This document shows, in pieces, positions 11,094-22,284 of a DNA stretch of 64,000 nucleotides. The stretch covers positions 21,784 to 85,783 of the forward strand of contig BDIU01000270.1 in assembly GCA_002118135.1 (NCBI GenBank), in the 5' to 3' direction. Numbering within the stretch: the stretch's first letter is position 1; every line of letters starts with the position of its first letter. The translations under genes and the position numbers were made by a program. The notes under the pieces are model-generated. The model saw nothing but the letters and a program-made list of their open reading frames with translations, had not been told where the DNA came from and searched no databases. Origin of the DNA: Trebouxia sp. TZW2008. Its lineage: Eukaryota; Chlorophyta; Trebouxiophyceae; Trebouxiales; Trebouxiaceae.

Positions 11094-12376
11094 GGCTTGA
11101 CTGAGTCAAATCCAAACTCCTGATGCCAGTTGCACACTGCTCAGCACTCATAGTCGAAGAATTAGTAACGGTAGCTACAGCTCAGGCTGCAGATTACAAC
11201 AGATGCAGCAGCGTTAACAATAGCAACTGTAAGAAATGGAGAAATCTGTGCAAAATTGTGTGGCATATTCATCAGTTCAGATGTGAGGGATGTGACAGAT
11301 ACTTGCATGCCCAAGTGACGATTGGTTCGCAGACTGTAGCTGCAAGTTTTACTGGTGAAGAGAGGGCACAATGTCAGAGCAGCTGCATCTGTGCTCAGCA
11401 GCAGCTTGTGAATTGATATATGAAGTATGACACAGCAAATGCACACTCATCACGTACAATCAGGAAGTAACATCAGACACAGCTTGCAGCTTTTGGGGTC
11501 TACAGTACTGCAGTCACAGCAGCAGCAAGGGTCAACAGCAGCAGAGTACACCACGACCTGCCATATTAATGCTGTCCTGCGTGTTCAGCAGACTGCTCAT
11601 TGCATGCTGTACTGTTAAATAATGTGATGTTGCAACAAGACTTTCGACAAAACACAGCAATGAAAGACTCAAAGTTCAGACTGTTCTCGCCCTGCTGTAG
11701 TGTACATGCTGCAGATCTACTACCCCGCAGCTGAAGGCCTTACACACCCACATGACTAGCCCCGCTTAAACCTCTTGAACATTGCCAGTATGTAACTGGC
11801 AATCAGGCGCAAATGAAACCTGTTGCAATGACAAGCTCACAAAACACAAGGCCTTCAAACAGATTGAATCAGGGACACTAAGAGAAATAAATCAAAAGCA
11901 TTTCTGCCATACTTCGCTTGAGCAGATACACACCACATGAAGATGTACCAACGCAAGCACTGCAAAAGACAGTGGCAAGTCTTCTCAACATGACTATAAC
12001 CTCGGCTTTGTAACTATGTTTGATCAAGGTTGCTGACAAATTAGCAAACATGGAAAGCAACAAATAAACCAAAGCAGTACCTTTGCCAGCAAAGTATTGC
12101 ATAAGATTGCAATGCACAAAATGCTGCACTATGAAATAGCAAGTATTGGCTACAACAAAAGCCACCTCAGACAACCCCAAAGACAGGGAGCAAAACCTGG
12201 ACCAGACATGACACGATCCCAAAACTTGATGTTGCCATCAAGACATACCAGAACTTTGACAACACACAATGCAGCCTGATATGATGCCAACTCCCTCTCG
12301 CACATGTTAGAAACCATATGAACAACCCCATTCTTCTTCATGCCCGTACAAACAACTCCGTTGATTCAGAAGCCCT
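11094..12376. other. Convergent intergenic region, nothing recognised
   Basis: This lies between the 3' ends of the NUDX23 gene (+) and the Gln-rich gene (-) and must include both 3' UTRs. A 114-codon minus-strand frame (12222-11878) lacks any family motif and has biased, hydrophobic random composition; I do not call it a gene. Confidence 0.45.
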
Positions 12377-15300
12377 TTATTCTGGCAGTTCGGGCAGCCC
12401 ATCCTGATCTGTTGTAAGGTCAAAATCGCCTCCAATCCAAGCTGGACTCGCGTTCATTGACGGCATCTGGGGCATTTGTGGCATGACTGCAGCAGAAAAG
12501 ACGCATGTCAGCAATACATGACATACTGAGACAGCTGTGCAGGTTATTTGGATTGCGTGTCAGCAAAGGTGGACATCTGCACATGTGATGCTGGTGTCTA
12601 GACTGCAACCTATATTTCGACACAGCTGTGAAAAACAAAGCTGCCAAGATTTGAGCATTTCATCAAGCAACTGACAGAGTACATACCAGTTTGTAAGCAA
12701 CAAAATTAGCAGTCGCCTTTGCTGCACGTCATGCATATGGCAGCTGACCACAAATGAATGTGGCTTCTGCCATCAGGACATGTGACAGCACCGCTCATGT
12801 ATCAGAAGCAGCAAAATTGGACCAGCAGAATGATCTGACAGGCAGATTGGCGCAGCAACATGTTTTCGCAGGCAAATCAGAGCAGCGTCCTGCATTGCAT
12901 GCTATGTCATGTCATCAACAGCGAACCTAGAGTAAATGTAGCCTTTGCCATTGGAACAGACAGGCGTTCAAGATGTAAAGCTGCTGCAAAAACCGATTTG
13001 TGCGAGAAAACAAATCGAGAAAATCGGGACCTGCTGAGCAGGGACTAACCTCACTAACCTGGGAACATCTCAGCTAGGGTGGAGTTAGCAGAAGCCATCC
13101 AACGGCATGCTGGGGGTTCTAATTCCCCTGGCAACCTATGGGGCTCAGTCAGAGGACCCACTGTGTGACCAAAAGCTGACCCCCCTGGGGTGACAGCAAT
13201 AGCCTGGGGGGGCCAAGGGGGGCGTACTGGGCCTGCCCAAGAACCTGCCAGTGGCAATGATTGTGTCAAAACAAGCTGCAGCTGATCAGAAGTACAGACC
13301 CAGGAGCCAGCTTGTCAACTGATTCAGGGACAAAGTGTGGACAGAGAGGCTTCTGCATGCCGCTGAGGACTGGTGCCATGTCCCAGAAACAGAAAGATGC
13401 AATGAAATTGACACCCAGACCAAACTTACAAAAAAAAGTCTAGCTTTGCTACAGGTCATTGTCAGCAAAACCCAATCAGCTGCACAATCAGAGCAACATT
13501 GCCCATCACAATCAGCATAAGACAAGGCCACCAGACTTGCACAAGCTGCTATCATTGTACATGACAGGCACGCATGAGAGCAACAACTTGCCTGATGCAT
13601 CTGATGGTTGCTGCTGGGTAGACTGCCACATCTGCTGTTCCTGCCAGTCAGCTTGAGAAGGCGCTGAGAACTGACTTGATCTTCCAGCCTGTGAGTCCCA
13701 CTTGCTGGAACCACTGTGCTGCAGCCCATCAATGTGACCTGGCTCCATGCCATCAGGCCAATGCCAGCCACTGCCTGGATTTCTTGGAGAGGTACGGACC
13801 TCTTCAAAACCTGCCCAAGACTGCATCTGAGGCTGTTGGGGGTGTTGTTGGGGCTGGAAGTGGTAAGGGCTAGGGCTCATGCCCTGCCAATTGCCAGCAG
13901 AGCCCTGAGAAGACATGTGGGACTGCATGGTGGAAGGGAAGCCATGTGGGTCCTGGTGGTGGGGGGGAGCCCCCTGCTGGGATGGGGGACCAAAGGGGGG
14001 TGGGGGGTAGGTGCTGCCATAGGTGAAGCTGCCAGACCTGCTCGACATGGGTTGCATGAACTTCTGCTGCGAGTTGGACTCACTCACAGGAGCAATTTGA
14101 GTTGGAGGCGCCTGTTGTATGTGCAAGGTGCGCTCAGACTGTGCCAAAAATGGACTGACTTGGACACTGAAGCTGTCAACAGCAGCAGGAGGCGCCATGC
14201 GCTGCTTGTCTGCAGCTGCAGCAACAGAGGACTGACGTTTCAAGGCCGGGTGACCAGATTCACCAGACGTAACGACGTTGAAAGGGGTCTGGCTGCTGGG
14301 TTGAATTGAGAGCGTGGGTTGCTCAGACTGGAAGCCTGAGGCAGTTGGGTTCAGCCTGGCTTGGTGATGACTGGTAGCCTCCTGCTGACCTGACTCCACT
14401 GCTTGAGTGGCAGCTCCTGACTGTGATGGATGGCCTGATTGTGACGGGTGCTGTGACTGTGATGGGTGCACTGACTGTGAAGGGTGACCCGACTGAGTGG
14501 GATGAGCTGAATGTGTCAGCTGAACAGACTGTGCAGGTTGCACAGACTGACTGCGGGCATTTGACTGGGACTGCTGCTGCTGGTCAGAGTGGACCAGGGA
14601 AGGCTGCTCTGAGTGGGCAGTGTGGCGATGTTCCAGCACAGGGGCGCTGAAGACACTGCGCTGGGGGTAGTGTGTGGTGGCGCCCACAGGGGGGTGACCT
14701 GTCAGGACAAAACAACCATGTCATGCACAGCATTACGCACAGCATTTTTTTGGGATATTGTCAGTTGACACTCCTGTTGGGTCCCAAGGACACAAGGTGC
14801 AATTGGTCGATTGATTGTGTTTCAAAAGACATGAACACAAAGACAGTGATAGCCTACAGACAATACGCAAAAGATGTGCCATTGTAACGAGTGCTAACTA
14901 TCACAGGCGCTATGTTTGTGCAAGCTGACGCCATCTCATGGTATACACACACAACAGCATCTGCAAAAAGCGCATGCAAATTGATGCCTGTAATTGTCAG
15001 GCAAGACAGCATGTGCTTCACGAGTAACAAAGCAATCACACAATCTGATCACAACTGATGGACAACAGCAGATACAGCAGGCAGCAGACATGCTCTTGAT
15101 GACAGGCGATGCATACATGGTGCACACATAATGGACGACACAATGCATGATGCAATGCACCTCCAAACAGGGCAGCGCACTCGCATATGCCTGAACATCT
15201 GATTTGCTGTTAAGGTACACATGTCGAGCTTGTGTATGTAAATGCATACATGATGCTTCAACTGATGTAGAATGCAATGCATCTTCAGACAAAAAGAAGC

Positions 15301-15686
15301 GCAAATAATTTGCTGAATGACGCTTACTGCAAGTGCTCATATGATGATCAATGGTCAGTAACAAAAGATCAAACGTACTAGCACCAGTGCTATGCGTGGA
15401 GGCACTGGCTTTGCATACCTGTTGTTGCCCTAGGTTGATGAGGGAAGCTGCTGCTCGGTGGGTTGGCTACACTGCGGTATATGCGAGGCAAGGCTGAGAC
15501 AGAGGGGTAAACTATACGTGGACCTGGGTTTTTGGCAACTTCTGTTGTGACTGGCGCAACTGAGTCAGCCTCACAGATAGTGCCTATATAGACACACACG
15601 CTTGTTTGGGGGGGGGGGTTCAGCAGAGACAGCTGTGAGCCATGCGAGCATAGTGTAGCACACATGTGAAGAGGCACCGAGTCCAT
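12377..15686 (-). CDS. Gln/Ser/Pro-rich low-complexity protein
   Basis: Three exons fit: 15686-15419, 14698-13592 and 12486-12377, all with phase-1 introns, giving 494 aa. The family is not recognised. The middle exon is almost wholly disordered, with repeats of the type HPSQSG (14420-14530), Gln runs, Pro-rich patches and Trp-containing segments such as GSGWHWPDG. The C terminus is short and acidic, with SPAWIGGDFDLTTDQDGLPE. The last intron begins GCAAGT, giving a GC-AG intron; this is the only junction that keeps phase, with no GT donor nearby. ATG 15686 is the first in-frame start but its surroundings include a C/G homopolymer, so more 5' exons are possible. Composition suggests a nuclear or RNA-related scaffold, which is inference only. 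Confidence 0.6.
14420..14530 (-). repeat. Coding minisatellite (His-Pro-Ser-Gln-Ser units)
   Basis: On the minus strand about six copies of a 15-18-nt unit encode HPSQS followed by G, V or Q, grading into HPTQS and HSAH. It lies within the disordered exon of the Gln-rich gene. Confidence 0.8.
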
Positions 15687-16408
15687 GGGCGAAAAGTCTA
15701 CGGGCTATCATGGGCAGCCAGGCGCAATACACAATAGACACCACAGCTGTTCAGCGTTCTGAGCAAATAACACAGCACACACCACAACACCTGATACTCA
15801 CAACCCTGAGCTTGAGCTTGTACCTGACCAACAATGGAACAGCAACTCATCACAGCTATGCTGATATTGGCCTATGCAATGCACATGATGCATACGTCAG
15901 AATGTGCACAGCTCCACCTCAAAGCCCAGCCAACCTCACAAACACAGCGCATTGTGACCTTGTCCACTATTACAAGCAGTGCTGAAGCTTTGATGATGTG
16001 TAAAGTAGCAATGCTGAAGCTGTGACGTAACAATGCTGAACAAGTACATCTGTCTATAATTGTCACCATTTATAGAACGAAATTAACAAGCTTTGTCACC
16101 TGTGCCATAGGCCTATGCTGGTCTACAAAATCAACAAAATATAGCATGAACACAACAAATGGACAGCATCTGTCAGAAATGTTCACAACCACCAGGGATC
16201 AGGGATCGGATTAAGGATCAGGAACCAGTAGCGAGCCATGCGTAAAAAGGGAGGGGCTGTTTGGCCACAGCAAAATTCATTTGGAGCGAGTTCAGCACCT
16301 ATAGTTGTTGTCAGCAACCAGCCTGTGAGCAGCCTGTGCATTCTGTTGAGCTGTGTGGTTGGCCTGCAGGTGCTTGACAGCAACCTGGCATAGCTGGGCA
16401 GCAGAGCG
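15687..16408. other. Intergenic between two minus-strand genes
   Basis: This should contain the 3' UTR of the bZIP gene at 16409 and the promoter of the Gln-rich gene. A G homopolymer lies just inside that gene (15606-15617). No other gene or motif was convincing. Confidence 0.4.
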
Positions 16409-17520
16409 CTAGCGAGCAGCATATGCTTTTCTGGCAGAGGCAGTGCGAGAGCGAGCACCTTTAGGTGGAGCAGCAGGCCTTTGTTTCAGACGCTTGATTT
16501 CAGCATCACGAATGGAAAGAGCCTGAGTCAGACCAGTGTTCTCCTGCTCAAGGGTGCGCACCCTCTGCTGCAGAACTTGCAACTGAGCCTTCTTTCTTTC
16601 TCTGCATAACATCTGCTTATCAGCACACATGCAGCTAGCATACATATAGCATCACAAGCGAGCGTCAGAAAACAGGCAACTAGCAAATATAAGGCTTGGC
16701 AGGCAGCAGCAGTGTGACCAGGTGCGCGTGACAAAGCAGCAGACTGCGGCATGCGGATGGACAGGCAGTGGTGGGAGAGCGTGGGAGAGTGACTGTACCT
16801 TGACAAAGCAGCTGTAGCCCTGTTCTTGGCAAGCCGCCTCTGCTTCTTCTTTTCAGCCGGGTCCATGATTGTGTCCAAATCCAACTGGTCTGCCTTTCTC
16901 TTGCCCTTCTGCTCTGTTGTGGCTGAAGGCGTATCCTGATCAAAGGGATTGCTGGAATCACCACCAAGAGCACTGGATGGGCTAGAGCTGATTGAGTGGC
17001 TGTTGGCTTGGCAACTGGCAGTATTGATGTCTGACAGGGCAACAAAGCCTTGGCATGTTACTGGCAAAGCCATGTGCGTAGCCTTCAAAGTTGGTGAGCT
17101 GCCTCTGAAGCCTGCTGAGGACACAGGTGCGGCCATGCTAGTGGAAGGTGCAGCTGCTTCAGGGGCCAGTGAGTTTTCAGGGACGTCAGCACGGGGGTGG
17201 CGGGGTGTACCAGGCTGCTGTGGCACCGCAGCAGTGTCATCGTCACTGTCGGAGTCGTTGCCAGACTCGCTGATGTCGGCGTTGCTGTCGTCGTCCGCTC
17301 CGTCCTGTTCTGCTGTATGACTGACAGTTTTGTCTTCGTGCTTGACATTGCTCGGCGCCACCATGTCAGAGTTCAAAATGCTGGCAAAATCCACCGATGG
17401 TAAGCCAGAGAACTCCTGACTGAGATTCGGGTCAAGTTGCTCGCCGAGCAGACCAAGGTGTCGCGCGAGGTCGTTGTCAGAATGGCTAAAGCTCATAGGC
17501 GACGCGGCCACAGCGGTCAT
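16409..17520 (-). CDS. bZIP transcription factor
   Basis: Two exons, 17520-16799 and 16601-16409, are joined by a phase-2 intron placed inside the basic region; the product is 304 aa. The basic region begins KKKQRRLAKNRATAALSR and continues ERKKAQLQ. It has the invariant N-x7-R spacing (Asn233, Arg241), then leucines at the 10, 17 and 24 spacing of a zipper (LQVLQQRVRTLEQENTGL). The first ~225 residues are acidic and Ser/Pro-rich with a DDDSNADISESGNDSDSDDD stretch, a likely activation domain. No membrane anchor follows the zipper, which ends near the C terminus. The upstream TTG-started extension was rejected in favour of ATG 17520. It should bind ACGT-type sites as a dimer; its target genes cannot be read. 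Confidence 0.9.
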
Positions 17521-18049
17521 GCAGGAGACTTGCGCAGAACGAAGCAATGTTTGTTGAAAGCCAGCGCGACTGGATCGTGCGTGCGACCAAGAGCTGTAGC
17601 CCGTATTCAGCGCAAGGACGAATTCGTTCTAGTACCAGGAGAGTTAAAACTGCCTGGATTTGCCCATCTGGAATGCTCGGAGCAAATTCCCAAATGCAGC
17701 TGCGCAAAGTACTAGCTCTGACAAAATCTCCACAGATTTGGATCCACGTGGACTTGGCATCGGCGAGGAAGCCGAGGGAGGCATCAGAAGCCATTGCTTC
17801 TGAAGTTATCAATCAATCATTCACCATCTCAAGTCAACTTGACAAGCCGCCACGCCCGCCGTCACATGACACAGCGTATTGGCCCATGTGACAGGTAAGA
17901 CCGACCCGATGCATGACCAGCACCTCACTCTATTATTCGAGGCCTTCTAATGAAGCCCACATGGCGCAGGATAGTAGACTGCAAGGGCCTGTCCTGACTA
18001 AGTAGATACCAAAAGCATCACAGCTGTCGATGCCTCATGAAATTTGTGG
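17521..18049. other. 5' flank of the small bZIP gene
   Basis: Promoter and 5' UTR are expected here. A minus-strand frame from ATG 17812 (MITSEAMASDAS) could be an upstream exon or uORF but has no recognisable domain. A long intergenic stretch follows. Confidence 0.35.
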
Positions 18050-19300
18050 CACAGGCAAACACGCTCGAAGCATTTTGGCAGCCAAGATGCGTGAAAATGA
18101 AACGAATTTTGCGCGTTTAATGTGAACATGCTATTATCCAGCTGTAAAAGTAGTTATGCAGCATTTGCCACTAGCTTCTATAGCTACGAGCTTACACATG
18201 TGTTTGTTGCCTTGGAAGCCATGGAAAAATGCTGACTGTGCAGACCATTTGTGGCTGTTTTTGCGTTCAAAAAAAAGCAACGGCATGAATCGGAAATGCC
18301 AGTCTAGATGGCATCGACCAACAGCGCTGCTAGATCTCTGCTTGTGCAGCTTCTAGCTCCTAAAATATAAGCTGTACAACTAGCACAAAATGTAGATCTG
18401 TGCCACACGCACCTAGCACCTCTGTTGCTATCATCATTATTACTAACATAGACGCTTCTCAACCAAAAAATGAGCAACAAAGTTGGTGCAAACCTACTAT
18501 ACATGCTGACAGACATGTGGACCGGGAATGTGTCAAAGAGAATGCTCTTTCAGCACAGCAATTGCTGACGGTGCATTGTCGAGCGAAGCATAGACTGGTT
18601 GGTGAGCAGCGCTTCATGAGCTCTGGCTATGCAGCAGATTGATCTGTATGCATGTACATGTTTAGCTATTCTCCCAGGATCATGTCTGTTCTGATACGCC
18701 ATAATGGACATCGCTGGTGTCGGTGGAGCGTGACAATCGGTCAGCAGCTGCCTTAGCCCTCCAAAGCTCAGTACAATGACATTCCTGAGAAAAAGCTGTC
18801 TGACCGGTCATTGGCATTGGTGCTGATACAGAGTTGGGTACAGGAATGTACTCATCTCTCAGACACACATGGGCTGACAGCTTCAGTGTATTGCCAGAAA
18901 CCTGACCACTTCTGGGTTGTCAAGCGTTGCAGGCATTCAGCATTTCTGGCTTGCTTGGGAGGCCTTGCTGTGCTGCAATGTGGTGCAGCAGCACTTCAGC
19001 CAGAATGAGGTCTGGGTCTGAGTGCATCAGAAGCTGCGCTACTGCCTCACTGTAACCACCTGCATGCCATTTGATGCTGATGATGTTGCACATACACGGA
19101 TGTGCGCACACTGTGTCATTGTCAGCACTTGCATGTCATACTGATGAAGTTGCACATACACATGTGTTTAGACTGCTTAATTGTCATTGCCTGCATGCAG
19201 TTTGCTTCTGCTGAAGCTGCATGTGCATATGGGTGAGTCCCAAGTCCTTAGTACCCAAAGCTTGCACAAAGCTGCTGCAAGTTTTGGTCACTTAAATGCA
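18050..19300 (-). pseudogene. Decayed segmental copy of the 3' end of the large bZIP gene
   Basis: About 1.2 kb here parallels 21570-22790 in the same orientation, starting CGCTCGAAGCATTTTG and GCCAAGATGCGTGAAA. It includes the last exon of the bZIP gene: on the minus strand AQLLMHSDPDLILAEVLLHH is identical, followed by IAAQQGLPSKPEML. The copy then has 1-base deletions (for example in the codons after PEMLNA) that shift the frame. A further single-base loss near the acceptor puts a TAG in the original frame. It has no upstream exons, so it is a non-functional 3'-end duplicate including the 3' flank. Confidence 0.85.
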
Positions 19301-19689
19301 GTATGTACTGTTGTGAGCTCCTGTGACCAGGTATTGAAAGCAGGGATCACAGAGCTTGCCTTATTGACGTGCTGATACTCTGCCCAGCTCACACGCGTTG
19401 TCAGTTGAAAGCACACACTGCATGAATCTTGAAGCGTACCTGCTCATGTTCACATGCATCAGAGATGGCAAGACGACAGCGGTGGCAAGCAAATGCAAAA
19501 GTGCCACCATCAATACGTTGCCTCCAAAACATAGGGCCAATTGCAGGCTGACTTTCTTCTCACTTTGCTCAGAAATGATCTGTGCTTCTCAAGCAAGCAT
19601 ATATTCACTAGCCAACACAGAGCTGTGACATCAATCAAGCTGAAAGCCACTTTGCAAACCACCTCCAAGAGCCCTTGTGGTATGTACCC

Positions 19690-19948
19690 AACAGAGGTGG
19701 ACTACAACACATGGGCCCTGAAGGTGTTGGGCAAGTCTGACCTTGTGGAGGCAAAGCAAGACATGGTTGCATACCAAAAAGTGAAACAGTATGTAAGTTA
19801 CATAAGTTATGTAAGTTACATAAGTTACATAAGTTATGTAAGTTACATACTGTTTCACATTTTGGTATGCAACCATGTCTTGCTTTGCCTCCACAAGGTC
19901 AGACTTGCCCAACACCTTCAGGGCGCATGTTATAGTCCACCTCTGTTA
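19690..19948. repeat. Near-perfect palindrome (~110-bp arms, foldback)
   Basis: The two halves are reverse complements centred near 19819. Each arm starts AACAGAGGTGGACTA, continues through GGTGTTGGGCAAGTCTGACC and GCAAAGCAAGACATGGTTGC, and ends in alternating GTAAGTTACATAA units at the centre. Mismatches are few and lie mainly near the outer ends (CAACACATGGG versus TAACATGCG). Both strands therefore encode nearly the same peptide (LGKSDLVEAKQDMVAYQ). A transcript through it would fold into a long hairpin. Confidence 0.92.
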
Positions 19949-19975
19949 GTAAGTGCCAGTTGCTCAGAGCCATTG

Positions 19976-21151
19976 CTACCTCAAGCTGTTCCTATCATTG
20001 CGCATGCGCTTGACAAAGTTATTGATAAGGCATTCCTGTGTGTAGGTGTCGTCAGGTGCAAAGCAGCACCGTAATGAGGCATCAAAGAGGGTGAAGGCAG
20101 AGTTGGAGATGGCTGCATATTTGACACCTGCAAGCTGACATGGACTATACACCTTGGTATTGACAACTGGCACAAACTTTGATCCTCATCTTCTGTCGAA
20201 CTTTTCACGTCAATGAGGATGAGCTGGACTTGAGCGTGGGTATATGCAGCTAGGACATGACTCACCTTTCTTGGGTTGCGTCTTTGCCTGAATGTCAGCA
20301 TTGAAGATTGTGCGGCTTATCCCATCTGCGTCAAAAGCTGGAAGGACAACATTGAGTGTCTTCAACACTAGGCCGTCATTGGCCAAGCTCTTGTCTAAAG
20401 CTTTCACATCTAGTCTTCCATTGTACAGAGTGACAGTGTATAACGCCCCATCTTCAATATGCACGGAGACATCTTGTGTGGATGGCACGTTAATGATAGC
20501 ACCTGCAAGGCATGAACATGCTGTAAGAAGCCAAGGATACTTGCTAATAAACAGAAGCAAGAAAGGCAGAAAGCAGGTAAGCTATCGAGTTACAACTCAG
20601 CAGCCAGCCATGGAGTTGTACATGCTTGTTTTGTGACTGTAAGCTGTGCCGTGTTGAGAAGGTGTGACTCCAAACCAAACATGATGAGGCAAGCATCAGC
20701 TAGAAGCAATGCACATGCAATTAGCCTGTGTGCCTTTGGTAATGCACCAATCTATGCATCTAAGCTTCCAACTTGTCTGTTGCAAAGTCAAAATCTCGGT
20801 GAAAATGACACTGTATAAACAGGATAGGACACTAGGAGGAACAGTCACAGCCTGAAACCTTATACAGAACTGACAGCAACCTCCTAATGGCCTGAAACTT
20901 TACAAACGTGGACAGAGCTGCAGCAACTCAGTGTCAAAGGTAGCGTGGCAGCCATTGCTCACCTGACGCTTGGGGTAGCAGCGCTCAAGTCGCAGAATCT
21001 CTTTACTGCCCAGGTCAAGTAGCCGTTGACGCAGCAAAGCTATATCTGCTGGCTCCTGAGCTGCAGCAAGAGCCTTCTTTGTGTCCAATATTTCTTCCTC
21101 AATCTCATCTATCTCTCCGTGAATTGTCTCCAGTTGACTGGGAATCGTCAT
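19976..21151 (-). CDS. Unrecognised protein, coiled-coil N terminus (model incomplete)
   Basis: Exon 1 (21151-20963) encodes a charged, probably coiled-coil segment: MTIPSQLETIHGEIDEIEEE, then LDTKKALAAAQEPADIALLRQ; it ends at a good donor. An exon at 20502-20266 encodes GAIINVPSTQDVSVHIEDGA onward. A last exon from about 20184 to the stop at 19976 encodes KFVPVVNTKVYSPCQLAGVK and a C-terminal FVKRMRNDRNSLR. Exon 1 ends in phase 0 while the second needs phase 1, so at least one exon in 20503-20962 is missing or a splice site differs. I do not recognise the family. The palindrome at 19690-19948 begins 27 bp after the stop, in the likely 3' UTR. Confidence 0.5.
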
Positions 21152-22284
21152 TGTAGTGTAGAGGAGGGCGTTTCACATTGAAGCACCTGACGCAGGCATA
21201 TGATACAGGATAAACAACCCAAACAAGCTGAGACCTAAGTCTGGTGCACACAATCAACAAGCCGAAGCGTCAGACCTCTTGGAAAGGTCACTCTGTCACA
21301 CTATCGCTAGCGTTAGACGGAAGACCAGAGATTTGCACAAGACGAGTCGCGAGGCTTTCGTCCTTGTTCTGAGCACTCTTTGACCAAAGATCGCAGTGCA
21401 CGGGCCCTTGAATGCGTCAACCACACAACCAGGTGATGACCTCGCTTTGCGGTAGCCGTGAAAGCCTGCCTCACAGCAACTGCGCTGCACTCTAGAAGCC
21501 TCACGCGACTATAGTGCGAATTGAGTTTGTTTGCCAAATCCCTCGTGGCACAACTCTCATGCCCAAAGTGACCTCAAACACGCTCGAAGCATTTTGACTG
21601 CCAAGATGCGTGAAAGTGAAACGACTGTGGCACATGCAATGTGAACATGCTGTTATTCAGCTAGAAAAGTAGCTTTGCAGCATTTGCTGCTGGCTAAAGC
21701 TACAAGCTTACACATGTACATGCTGCCTTTGAAGCCATGAAAAAAGCTGACTACGCAGGTGGTGCACAGCTTCCATGTCCCTTGCTGCTGTTCTTGGGTT
21801 CAAGGAAAAATAACAGCATTAATTGAGACTGCCAGTCTGGTTGGCATCAAGCAACAGCGCTGCTAGCGCTGACTTTCTGCTTATGCATCTCTTTGCTTCT
21901 AATTTAGAAGCTGTGCAACCAGCATGGATCTTGGATCTGTGCCACACGCATCTAGGATCTCTGTGACAGTCATTGTTGCTCACATTAAATCTGTCAACCA
22001 AAAGAATGGTACACACACCTACTGTACATGCTGACAGACAGATGGACATAGATGTATTCAGAACATAGAGTCAAATGCAGCAACAAAAAGCAAACCATAG
22101 GTTGTTTGGAACGCTGACGCTTGGCCAATGGCGTTGCTCTTGCAACTGCTGCGTAGCAGATCATCTGGATGCATATACATATGTGGATGCTGTCTGCTCT
22201 GATGAGGTATATAGATTTGCTGACGTCATTGATGTCCGTGGAGTGTGGCCAACTTGCCAGCAACAAAGTCACCTAGTCCACATC
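21152..22284. other. Intergenic, 3' flank of the large bZIP gene
   Basis: This contains the upstream region of the gene at 21151 and, from about 21570, the 3' UTR and flank of the bZIP gene. That part is duplicated at 18050. A 75-codon minus frame at 21537 has no supporting motif. Confidence 0.4.

Noticed and set aside
11878..12222. 114-codon minus-strand hydrophobic frame
   Set aside because: No family motif or splice partners; composition fits chance translation of an AT-richer 3' region.
13716..14309. 197-codon plus-strand frame
   Set aside because: It is the antisense of the Gln/Ser/Pro repeat exon; Gly, Ala and Arg richness follows from the repeats.
15606..15617. Possible G-quadruplex control site from a G homopolymer
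   Set aside because: A single G run cannot form an intramolecular quadruplex, and it is more likely a sequencing-prone homopolymer.
16949..17320. 123-codon plus-strand frame
   Set aside because: Antisense to the acidic N-terminal exon of the small bZIP gene.
17521..17812. N-terminal extension of the small bZIP from TTG 17547 or ATG 17812
   Set aside because: 17547 is not ATG, and the 17812 frame is not in frame with the bZIP exon; ATG 17520 gives a complete protein.
19541..20074. 177-codon plus-strand frame
   Set aside because: Most of it is the palindrome read through; the minus strand gives almost the same peptide, so coding is unlikely.
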